A DNA stretch of 64,000 nucleotides from UTCHB3 sp964625575 (GTDB lineage: Bacteria > Bacteroidota > Ignavibacteria > Ignavibacteriales > Ignavibacteriaceae), in assembly GCA_964625575.1 (NCBI GenBank), contig CAZVBQ010000009.1:34879-98878 (forward strand). The letters run 5' to 3'. The notes under the pieces are model-generated. The model was not told the DNA's origin. It saw nothing but the letters and a program-made list of their open reading frames with translations, and made no database searches. Position 1 is the first letter of the stretch; the number at the start of each line of letters is the position of its first letter. Of this stretch, positions 34,423-41,846 are shown piece by piece. The translations under genes were made by a program, and so were the position numbers.

Positions 34423-36104
34423 CAGTATCCGGATTTGTAGAGGTCGTATAATGTGTCGAAGAATTCAAAACGGGTTTTCCCTTCATGAATATCGACTATT
34501 TCTTTGTGTTCATCTTCGTCCATCTCGAAAGCCTCGAGATAGGCTTCAATTTCTTGTCTGGTCACGGGTTCGTCGCCTTCAAAGGTGAAATCCTCTTTCA
34601 CCACAAAGAATCCGGCGAGAGCGAGCTCCTGGATCTTGGCGAAACGGGGGTTTGTGTTCCAGAGGTCTTTGTAGGGGAAGAGCTGGCAACCGGCATTAAG
34701 GAGGACATCCTGAACATCTTCGACTGAAATGTCCGCGGGTCTTCTTCCTTTTTTGATAGCCACGGCGGCGAGCGCCCCCGCTGCCTGACCGATCAGCATC
34801 ACCACAGGCTGAAGCCTCGTGCAGCCGTTCACAATGTGTGAAACGGAGATCGATTTCTCGGCGAGCAACAGTCCGTTAACCCCGGCAGGAATAAGGCAAT
34901 CCATCGGAATCTGGAACGGCGCGTTTGCCGGTAGTTCCTCATGAAGCCTAACCTCGGGTTCATGGAACATGTGGCTGTGGTGGTGATCGAGGAAGTAGTC
35001 ACCCACGGCGATCGAGTCGCTGAGGAGCGGCGGCCTGAAAGTGTACTCATCGGGCACCACATCCCACTCGCGCATGTAAAAATTGCCGATTCCCCGTCTG
35101 CTTTCGCGGACATAAGGAATTGGCGGGAAGTGGTCGGGGGTGTCGTAGGCAGTTTCATCGAGTCCCCACTCGGGATGACCGAGCTTTGTCTGCATGTAGT
35201 GGATGTAGTCGCGGGTAAGCTCTTTCGCCTTCTCGAGGTGCCAATCGCGTTTTTCAAAGTCGTCGTAGATCTCACGGGTTGTGGGGTAGTCGTTCGATCT
35301 GAATGGCCAGTTAAGCAGGTATTTGTCTCCCGGAAGGGCGGCGTATGAGATGAAGCTCTCCCAGTCGTGAAGCTTGTGGTTCAGGTACTGCTCATCTGAT
35401 GAATTGGAGTGAACCGCGGTTGAGTTAACGAACCTTTCGGGGTCGTAATTCTCCGATGGGGGAATGATCTTAATGTTATCGGGGTCTTTTTTCAGGATCG
35501 CGCAATAGGTCAGATCCTGAATCACCTCATCCGGATCGTGAGGAGCTGATGGCTCACCTGACTCAAAGGTTGATTCGCGACCGAACCGGAAAGGAAGACC
35601 CGCTTTGTAAAGAACATCACCGTATTCGGTGGCTTCGACGGTGATTGTTGCCTCAATGGTTATCTCGTTACCCGTTGCCCGTCCCCCGTTGCCTGTGGAT
35701 TCCATTTTTTCGACAACGGCACCTTTGATGTTGTTGGCATCTTTGATGACGGAGACGAGTTTTGTGTTGTACCAGATGGTGAGATTGTCACCCGCGGAGG
35801 CAATGAGTTCATCAAGCGCCTGTTTGCCGACATGCGGCTCGAAGCAAGTGAGGCTGATCCATCCTGTGAAGGTTTTTTCGGGTCCACCGTAATGATCTTC
35901 AAGTTTCTTGCGAAATTCGCCGAAGAGACCGCCGCCAACGGCATATTTGTTTCCGTCAAAGGCTGTTACACCGGCGGCGAGGAACATCCCTCCTGCCATT
36001 GATGATTCTTCAACAACAAGGGTTTTTATTCCCATTCTGGCTGCCTGTATTCCGGCGCAGATGCCAGAGGCACCGCCGCCGATTATCAATAATTCTGTTT
36101 TCAC
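34422..36104 (-). CDS. FAD-dependent oxidoreductase (FAD_oxidored family)
   Basis: The 560-residue protein starts with the FAD-binding motif LLIIGGGASGICAGIQAA and contains the family features AGGMFLAAGVTAFDGN, TEYGDVLYKAGLPFR and CLIPAGVNGLLLAEKSIS near the C-terminal FAD-contact region. This family (xanthan-lyase-like flavoproteins) has few studied members and the substrate is unknown. Residues about 137-146 (STGNGGRATGN) are encoded by CAACGG / GGGTAACG words also found in two intergenic repeats, so a short repeat insertion is likely there. Coupled to the M14 gene downstream and two bases after gmhA. Confidence 0.85.
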   Translation of the reverse strand: MKTELLIIGGGASGICAGIQAARMGIKTLVVEESSMAGGMFLAAGVTAFDGNKYAVGGGLFGEFRKKLEDHYGGPEKTFTGWISLTCFEPHVGKQALDELIASAGDNLTIWYNTKLVSVIKDANNIKGAVVEKMESTGNGGRATGNEITIEATITVEATEYGDVLYKAGLPFRFGRESTFESGEPSAPHDPDEVIQDLTYCAILKKDPDNIKIIPPSENYDPERFVNSTAVHSNSSDEQYLNHKLHDWESFISYAALPGDKYLLNWPFRSNDYPTTREIYDDFEKRDWHLEKAKELTRDYIHYMQTKLGHPEWGLDETAYDTPDHFPPIPYVRESRRGIGNFYMREWDVVPDEYTFRPPLLSDSIAVGDYFLDHHHSHMFHEPEVRLHEELPANAPFQIPMDCLIPAGVNGLLLAEKSISVSHIVNGCTRLQPVVMLIGQAAGALAAVAIKKGRRPADISVEDVQDVLLNAGCQLFPYKDLWNTNPRFAKIQELALAGFFVVKEDFTFEGDEPVTRQEIEAYLEAFEMDEDEHKEIVDIHEGKTRFEFFDTLYDLYKSGY

Positions 36105-36106
36105 TA

Positions 36107-36712
36107 CTAACCTTTTATTTTATCAGAGTAGAGTTCAAGTTCTGTTAATTCAAAAATTATGTGTCCCGCGGTTATGTGTCCTTCCTGAATTCGCTGAACA
36201 TTTCCGGAAGGGATAACGATTGCCACATCAACCAATGGTTTCAGTTTTCCGCCGTGACCACCGAGCATTCCAATAACTTTCATCCCCTTTTTACGCGCCA
36301 TTTCGACAGCTTTTATCACATTGGGTGAATTACCGGAAGTGGAGATGGCATAAAGCACGTCGCCTTCGGCACCGAGGGCTTCAACGTTACGGGCGAAAAC
36401 ATTCTCGAATCCGATATCGTTGCCGCCGGCGGTGAGGTTTGAAGTGTCGGTCGTCAGCGCGATCGCGGGTATCGCGGGTCTGCTGAGCTCGTGGTTCAGA
36501 CGGATCACGAATTCAGTCGCGAGGTGCTGGGCATCGGCGGCACTTCCGCCGTTCCCGCAAAGGAGGAGTTTCTTTCCCTCTCTGAATGAAGAGACCATCA
36601 GGTCGATAGCGGCAAGGATGTCTTCTCCGCAGGCATCGATCATGTCAAGTTTGGTTTGCGCGCTTTCATTCAACGAGGCTACAAGGAAATCTTTTTTGAT
36701 CATTTTTTTCAT
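36107..36712 (-). CDS. gmhA: Phosphoheptose isomerase (SIS domain)
   Basis: The 201-residue SIS-domain protein has LLLCGNGGSAADAQHLATE, TTDTSNLTAGGNDIGFE and ISTSGNSPNVIKAVEMA plus the C-terminal EGHITAGHIIFELTE, all characteristic of GmhA. It converts sedoheptulose 7-phosphate to D-glycero-D-manno-heptose 7-phosphate for the lipopolysaccharide core. It lies just upstream of the FAD oxidoreductase gene on the same strand. Start at 36712, with Met4 as an alternative. Confidence 0.92.
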   Translation of the reverse strand: MKKMIKKDFLVASLNESAQTKLDMIDACGEDILAAIDLMVSSFREGKKLLLCGNGGSAADAQHLATEFVIRLNHELSRPAIPAIALTTDTSNLTAGGNDIGFENVFARNVEALGAEGDVLYAISTSGNSPNVIKAVEMARKKGMKVIGMLGGHGGKLKPLVDVAIVIPSGNVQRIQEGHITAGHIIFELTELELYSDKIKG

Positions 36713-36875
36713 AATTTAAATTGTTTCAATGTACAAACTTAAGTCTTTTACTCCGTTTGAGCGCACCAATTCCGTCGATTTGAACATTTGAAACTGAATC
36801 ATTGTTGCAACATTAAATATTTAATGCTGTCAGTAAAATTCAACCTCTGACCACTAACCTCTAACCACTGATAAA
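36713..36875. promoter_or_regulatory. Divergent promoter region with a short word repeat
   Basis: AT-rich gap between gmhA (minus) and the phosphoesterase gene (plus). Near its right end (36841-36871) it holds CCTCTGACCACTAACC / TCTAACCACTG words of the same style as other repeats. Confidence 0.5.
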
Positions 36876-38018
36876 ATGGCAATCTTTTTCATAATATTTT
36901 TTCTCGTTTACGGCTCCGCCAATCTTTACGTTTACCTTAGGGCACTTCAGGCTATAGAAGTGGCGCCGCTTTATGTTAAAATAATTTTTTCCGCTGTCTT
37001 CATTCTTGGGGCTTCGGGTTATGTTTTGGTCAGGGTGTTCGACTGGGACAACTGGCTCTACGACCTGCTTCACTTCTGGGGGGCACTCTGGTTCGCGATA
37101 CTTTTATATGCCTTTATGGCGGTTCTGCTGCTCGATATCGTAAGGCTGATCGACAGATTTTACCCCTTCATTCCATACAACATGTTGGGAAGTGTGGCGA
37201 TCTTCAAGCTTGCAGCGTTCGGAGTGGTAATGCTTTATCTGCTGTTGGTTGTGGGATACGGTTACTACAACGCCGGAAACATTAAGGTCAAGACGCTTGA
37301 GATCACCCTTCCGAAGAAGGGGAGCAAGTTCGACAGCCTGAATGTCGCGTTCCTCTCGGATACTCATTTTTCACCGATCACGGGATACGCCAAGGCAGAA
37401 CAGATCCATACGATTTTAACGGGACTGAACCCCGATCTGATCCTGATGGGTGGCGACATTATAGATGATAAAGCCCACCACCTCATCAGACATGAAATAG
37501 ATAAAAAACTGAAGGAATATAAAGCACCTCTCGGAGTTATCACGATAAACGGTAATCACGAGTTTATCAACGGATATCAAGAGAGCATGGGTTTTATAAA
37601 ACACTCGGGAATATCGCTCCTTTCCGACTCTGTTGCCGTTCTCGACAGCGCCCTTGTCGTGGTAGGAAGGGAAGACCTTTCGATAAATAATTTTGCCAAA
37701 AGGCAGCGGAAGACCCTTCCTGAACTTATGGAAGGGGTGAAGGAGCTGAATCTTCCAATCATTCTTCTGGACCATCAGCCATTTAAACTTGAACAGGCGG
37801 AGCAAAGTGGGGTTGACCTGCAACTTTCGGGACATACCCATAACGGACAGCTTTTCCCGGCGAATCTCATAGTTAAAAGGATTTATGAGCAGCCGTGGGG
37901 TTACCACCGCTGGGGAAAAACACAGTACTATGTATCTTCGGGCGCGGGTGTCTGGGGGCCACCGGTAAGACTCGGAAGTGACTCGGAGATCATCCTGTTG
38001 AAAATAAAGTTCGAGTGA
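36876..38018 (+). CDS. Membrane-anchored metallophosphoesterase (YkuE/YaeI-like)
   Basis: A 380-residue protein with four membrane helices in about residues 1-130 and a calcineurin-like phosphoesterase domain behind them. The metal ligands are all present: SDTHFS, GGDIIDD, GNHE and the pair SGHTHNGQ. Relatives such as YkuE and LpxG/YaeI are peripheral or membrane phosphoesterases acting on lipid-linked substrates, including UDP-diacylglucosamine in some groups. No lpx genes lie nearby, so the substrate is open. Confidence 0.88.
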   Translation: MAIFFIIFFLVYGSANLYVYLRALQAIEVAPLYVKIIFSAVFILGASGYVLVRVFDWDNWLYDLLHFWGALWFAILLYAFMAVLLLDIVRLIDRFYPFIPYNMLGSVAIFKLAAFGVVMLYLLLVVGYGYYNAGNIKVKTLEITLPKKGSKFDSLNVAFLSDTHFSPITGYAKAEQIHTILTGLNPDLILMGGDIIDDKAHHLIRHEIDKKLKEYKAPLGVITINGNHEFINGYQESMGFIKHSGISLLSDSVAVLDSALVVVGREDLSINNFAKRQRKTLPELMEGVKELNLPIILLDHQPFKLEQAEQSGVDLQLSGHTHNGQLFPANLIVKRIYEQPWGYHRWGKTQYYVSSGAGVWGPPVRLGSDSEIILLKIKFE

Positions 38019-38061
38019 CATTGTAAAAACCACGGTTCGATTTGCCTGAAAGCGAAAAATT

Positions 38062-38084
38062 CTATAGTTTGTAGAAAACTATAG
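38062..38084. promoter_or_regulatory. Perfect 9-bp inverted repeat just before a start codon
   Basis: CTATAGTTT (38062-38070) and AAACTATAG (38076-38084) flank a five-base loop, ending 10 bases before the ATG of the serine hydrolase gene. It could be an operator or a hairpin covering the ribosome binding site. Confidence 0.5.
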
Positions 38085-38094
38085 CGGATTTTTC

Positions 38095-39633
38095 ATGTTT
38101 CAGTCACGGCTTTATTTTACCGTTCTTTTTTTAATTTTATCATCAGGTTTATTTTCTCAGAGTCAGCTCACTTCGAAACTTGAGGCCATCAAGAGCAACC
38201 GGGGGGTTCTGGGGATGTCAGTTACCGTCATCAAGAATGAGGGGATTTCTTACTCAAAGGGTTTCGGAACAAGAGATGTAGCCCGCAATCTCCCGGTTAA
38301 CGACAGCACGATCTACCGCATCGCCTCTATCTCAAAAATGATCACTGCGATAGCGCTGATGCAACTTTACGACCGCGGGCTGGTCGATCTGGATGCCGAC
38401 ATTTCAATTTATCTCGGTTACCAGCTCCGGAATCCTTTCTTTCCGAACGATGTGATAACAGTACGGAAAGTGATCTCCCACACCGCGAGTCTGCGCGATG
38501 GAACGGGTTATGACGGATTTCTCTCCGGCACATTCAACCAGAATCCACCACCTGATCTCAGATCGCTCCTTCTTCAGGGTGGTGCCTACTACACCTCCGA
38601 CATGTGGAGCAGTTCCAAACGCCCAACCGCTAATTATTTCCAGTACGCGAATATAGATTTCGGCGTCATCGGCACCGTGATCGAAAAGATATCGGGAAAA
38701 CGATTCGACATCTTTTGCCGTGAGAATATTTTTGTCCCGCTCGGGCTTGACGCGAGTTTCAACATGCAGGATCTGGTGGGTTTTAACAATCTCGCGGTTC
38801 TATACAGAAAAAACGGCGGGCAGTGGGTTGCACAAGCGGATAATTACAACGGCGTGAAACCAACTCCCCGTGATCTTTCATCCTATGTTATCGGCACGAA
38901 CGGCGTGATCTTCGGTCCTCAGGGCGCGCTCCGCGTCTCGACCAACGATCTCGCAAAAATTACCGCGATGCTGATGAACAACGGGGTTTACGGCGCCACC
39001 CGCATTCTTAGTGACACCACTTCCACCCGTATCAGGCAGATGAACTGGAGCTACGACGGTTCAAATGGCGATAATTACTACGGTATTTTTAACAACTACA
39101 GCTACGGACTCCATAAAACCACGGAATTGTTGCCGAATCAAACCCTTTACGGTCACCCGGGTGAGGCATACGGCCTGATAAGTAACGCGTATTTTTCATT
39201 CGATAACCGTTACGCTATCGTTTTCGCCACCAACGGCGGTCAGTGGGGCACCGGCAACTACAGCGGCTGGTACAACGTTGAGGAAGATGTTTTTCAGGCG
39301 TGCCTTTCCGAACTTGACAACCTGACGGGTGTTGAATCTGCATCGGAAGTGCCACCAACCTTCACCCTTATGCAGAACTATCCGAACCCTTTCAATCCTT
39401 CGACCACCATCGTGTTCGTCCTCCCGGAAGACGCGTATGTGAAGCTATCACTTTTCAGCATGACAGGTGAGGAAGTGGCACGGCTCATCGATTCAAGCAT
39501 GTCAGCCGGCTCGCATAATGCCGTCTTTAAACCGAAGGACCTCCCGTCAGGGATTTACCTCTACCGCTTATCGGTTCTCGATAATGCCGGAAGAATGCAC
39601 AGCATGCAGAAAAAGATGGTTTACTTGAGGTAG
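38095..39633 (+). CDS. Secreted beta-lactamase-fold serine hydrolase with T9SS sorting tail
   Basis: A 512-residue protein: signal peptide to about residue 22 (ILSSGLFSQSQ), then a class C beta-lactamase/penicillin-binding-protein-like domain with SxxK in YRIASISKMITAIAL, the Tyr of YxN in QYANIDFGVIG and the HxG of HPGEAYG. The C-terminal 90 residues are a T9SS tail (MQNYPNPFNPSTTIVFVLP). The family includes esterases and D-amino-acid peptidases; being secreted across the outer membrane it is more likely an esterase or peptidase than a resistance enzyme. Confidence 0.9.
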   Translation: MFQSRLYFTVLFLILSSGLFSQSQLTSKLEAIKSNRGVLGMSVTVIKNEGISYSKGFGTRDVARNLPVNDSTIYRIASISKMITAIALMQLYDRGLVDLDADISIYLGYQLRNPFFPNDVITVRKVISHTASLRDGTGYDGFLSGTFNQNPPPDLRSLLLQGGAYYTSDMWSSSKRPTANYFQYANIDFGVIGTVIEKISGKRFDIFCRENIFVPLGLDASFNMQDLVGFNNLAVLYRKNGGQWVAQADNYNGVKPTPRDLSSYVIGTNGVIFGPQGALRVSTNDLAKITAMLMNNGVYGATRILSDTTSTRIRQMNWSYDGSNGDNYYGIFNNYSYGLHKTTELLPNQTLYGHPGEAYGLISNAYFSFDNRYAIVFATNGGQWGTGNYSGWYNVEEDVFQACLSELDNLTGVESASEVPPTFTLMQNYPNPFNPSTTIVFVLPEDAYVKLSLFSMTGEEVARLIDSSMSAGSHNAVFKPKDLPSGIYLYRLSVLDNAGRMHSMQKKMVYLR

Positions 39634-39663
39634 GGTTATAGATACAATCTGTTAAAACGGGAC

Positions 39664-39984
39664 TTAACGAGGTTCATATCGTTCCCATTTTGATATAGTG
39701 TTTAAATCCCCATCATCATCGGGGAGATCTGTACTTTTTTCATCATCAGTACCGATTCTGTCCTCCCAACTCAACGGCACAGGCCCCAGCTTGTGGCCGA
39801 ACATGAAGAGCACCTTGTTCACGCTCTCCATCTGGAGGTTTGTTTTACCCTGTTCGAGGTCGCGGAGGAAGCGCAGTCCGACACCGGCTCGCTTTGCGAA
39901 CTCAACCTGGGTGTAGCCAAGATACGCTCGTTTTTCCTTTACGAATTCGGAAAGTTTTACGTTTTGCGGTTCATTTGTTTTCAT
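39664..39984 (-). CDS. HipB-like XRE-family DNA-binding protein, apparently without HipA
   Basis: I use the ATG at 39984 (106 residues); a TTG at 39993 would add three. The helix-turn-helix is KEKRAYLGYTQVEFAKRAGV followed by GLRFLRDLEQGKTNLQ, and VNKVLFMFGHKLGPVPL is the usual end of HipB-like proteins. HipB proteins repress their own hipBA operon and neutralise the HipA kinase. Here no hipA follows: the next gene downstream is convergent and begins within 31 bases of the stop. Three strong palindromic operators lie just upstream of the start, so self-regulation is likely. Confidence 0.85.
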   Translation of the reverse strand: MKTNEPQNVKLSEFVKEKRAYLGYTQVEFAKRAGVGLRFLRDLEQGKTNLQMESVNKVLFMFGHKLGPVPLSWEDRIGTDDEKSTDLPDDDGDLNTISKWERYEPR

Positions 39985-39996
39985 GATACACAAAAA

Positions 39997-40094
39997 TATA
40001 CCATTTCGGGTATAAAATCAAGGAAAACAACGATTTTATACCTGTAAGGGTATAAATTATGCAAAATCTCAGAAATTATACCTTACAGGGTATA
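39997..40094. promoter_or_regulatory. Three TATACC-N6-GGTATA operators spaced exactly 40 bp
   Basis: Palindromes lie at 39997-40014, 40037-40054 and 40077-40094. Each is TATACC, six bases, GGTATA, and start-to-start distance is 40 bases both times. They cover the promoter of the HipB-like gene. E. coli HipB binds TATCC-N8-GGATA, so these are convincing binding sites for this protein. Confidence 0.88.
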
Positions 40095-40127
40095 AAATTA
40101 CTGTTCGGGCAGGTTAGTGCGACGGAA

Positions 40128-41642
40128 TTACTTAACCACAATAAGCTTCTGTGCTACTCGCTTTCCGGAGTGGATCGCCTGAATAAGGTAAACGCCGGAG
40201 GCGAGGTCTCGCCCGTCTATAGTGAATTCAGAACTGCCTGCAGAGCTGAAACCATTGAATATCTCCCTGACAAGTGAGCCTCTCGAATCGAACAGCGACA
40301 GTCTGAGCTCTCCGGAAGCGGGAAGATCAACTTTAACCGACGCGGTCGAGCCTCCTGCAAGTGACCCGGTAGAAAAGGGGTTCGGATACACTGGACTCAG
40401 GTTGAATGTTTCGGGAGTGCTAATTCCGGCTTCCTGCTCCACGCCCACCAATGAAAGGGGTATCTTGACGGAACGTATCTGATAGATGCCGGTGGTGTTA
40501 TCCATCCACATCGGGTGGAGTGTGTTATTGCGGTAAACGATCGAAATGTTATCCCCCTGGTAACCCTGTCCAAGTCCGCCGATGGGGGAAGGTTTGAAGT
40601 TCATATCTGATATCTCAAACTCCGACCAGGTGTTGCCTCCATCAAGGGAGCGGGCGAGGAAAACCCCTGCCGAGTCGGAAGTGGTGGCGCGGTCATCATA
40701 AAAAATCACATTCAATCCTCCAAAATCATCAACAACCACCGCGGGGAAATACTGGGTTTTTCCGTTGTTCAGGGGGTCCTGGTTCACTCTGATGCCGCCG
40801 GACCATGTAGCCCCGCGATCCGTTGAGCGGTTAAGAATTATATCGGGGTCACTTCCCGCGACAGAGGTGTTCTTCTGTGTCGTGATAACGTAAAGCCACC
40901 CGTCGCGCGGGCCGCCGGTATTATCAATAACGAGCTGCGGGTTGCTGTTAACCCTGATGTTCTGCTTGTTAGCGAGCACGCCCTGAATTCCGTTGGTAAC
41001 GAAAGCGTTATCGGTCACAAACCATGAGGTGCCGCCGTTGGTCGATTTCGCGAAGCCAGTGTATTTTTCCGTGAAAGGTGAAACAGGTGCCACTGCTGCC
41101 CATGCAAGATAGACGGCGCCGTTTTTACCAATGGCTATACTTCCGCCATAATTTCTGTCGGCAGGTGAGTTGATCTGGTATACTTCCGCCCATGTCTGTC
41201 CGCCGTCATCAGTATACGAGAACACTGTCGGAAATGGCGGGCTGTACCTGACCCACGCGGCGTAAACCCTTCCGTAAAATTGACTTGCGGGTGAATTGTC
41301 GGCACCGAGCCAGGCTTTCTCCAGCTCAACGGTAGTGATGGTTTTCGCGTTCGACCAGGTTCTCCCCTGATCGGTTGAGCGATGGGAATAGAGCCCGTAA
41401 AAGGGGATCTTTCCGTTTCGGGTCAATATGAAAGTGCCGTTTTTATCGATGGCAATACCCGGGTCACCGCCGTGAAACGCGATAGAGGGTCCGCCCGAAC
41501 ATGTATCGCTTCCGAAAAATGTTGTTCCGCCGTCGGTTGTTGTGTATATCCCTTCACTCACGAAGAACTGTGGTTGAAAACTTATGGCGTTTGCAGACGC
41601 GAAAACTGTATTGGGGTCACCGGGATGCACGGCAGCCACCAC
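40128..41642 (-). CDS. Secreted BNR/sialidase-fold protein with T9SS tail; native start lost in a repeat
   Basis: From a GTG at 41642 the protein has 504 residues with several Asp-box repeats (STDQGRTW, TDDGGQTW, STNGGTSW, STDRGATW, SLDGGNTW), a propeller fold used by sialidases and many binding proteins, and a T9SS tail (LSPVYPNPFSTGS to LIVVK). The reading frame is open further upstream without ATG, GTG or TTG. It encodes IILCIPVSAQTRLGLPNYR, which looks like a signal-peptide end and mature start. A CTG at 41774, in the stem of a repeat hairpin, would give a complete signal peptide MKQFSPYVSYFILH plus that segment. So the real product probably starts upstream, or the gene has been damaged by the repeat. 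Confidence 0.8.
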   Translation of the reverse strand: MVAAVHPGDPNTVFASANAISFQPQFFVSEGIYTTTDGGTTFFGSDTCSGGPSIAFHGGDPGIAIDKNGTFILTRNGKIPFYGLYSHRSTDQGRTWSNAKTITTVELEKAWLGADNSPASQFYGRVYAAWVRYSPPFPTVFSYTDDGGQTWAEVYQINSPADRNYGGSIAIGKNGAVYLAWAAVAPVSPFTEKYTGFAKSTNGGTSWFVTDNAFVTNGIQGVLANKQNIRVNSNPQLVIDNTGGPRDGWLYVITTQKNTSVAGSDPDIILNRSTDRGATWSGGIRVNQDPLNNGKTQYFPAVVVDDFGGLNVIFYDDRATTSDSAGVFLARSLDGGNTWSEFEISDMNFKPSPIGGLGQGYQGDNISIVYRNNTLHPMWMDNTTGIYQIRSVKIPLSLVGVEQEAGISTPETFNLSPVYPNPFSTGSLAGGSTASVKVDLPASGELRLSLFDSRGSLVREIFNGFSSAGSSEFTIDGRDLASGVYLIQAIHSGKRVAQKLIVVK

Positions 41643-41725
41643 TTCTGTTTGCGTGATTGATGAAGGGAATATCCGGTAGTTGGGGAGACCAAGCCTCGTT
41701 TGGGCGGAAACTGGGATACAGAGTA

Positions 41726-41779
41726 TGATGGTATGAAGTATGAAGTATGAAACATAAGGGCTGAATTGCTTCAGCCCTT
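41726..41779. repeat. Word repeat and hairpin at the 5' end of the BNR gene
   Basis: ATGATGGTATGAAGTATG words (41725-41749) are followed by AAGGGCTGAA / TTCAGCCCTT, a perfect 10-bp stem with TTGC loop (41756-41779). The hairpin is related to the AAGGGCTGA arms at 2329-2426. The minus-strand frame of the BNR gene runs straight through the element. Confidence 0.75.
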
Positions 41780-41846
41780 TGATTGCTTCTGTACTTTTAT
41801 TCGCTTTGAGTGAATTAAGTGTCAGAATTTACTCCGTTTTATTGGA

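Noticed and set aside
39664..40094. Complete HipBA toxin-antitoxin system
   Set aside because: Only the HipB-like gene is present; the next gene in its direction is convergent and unrelated.
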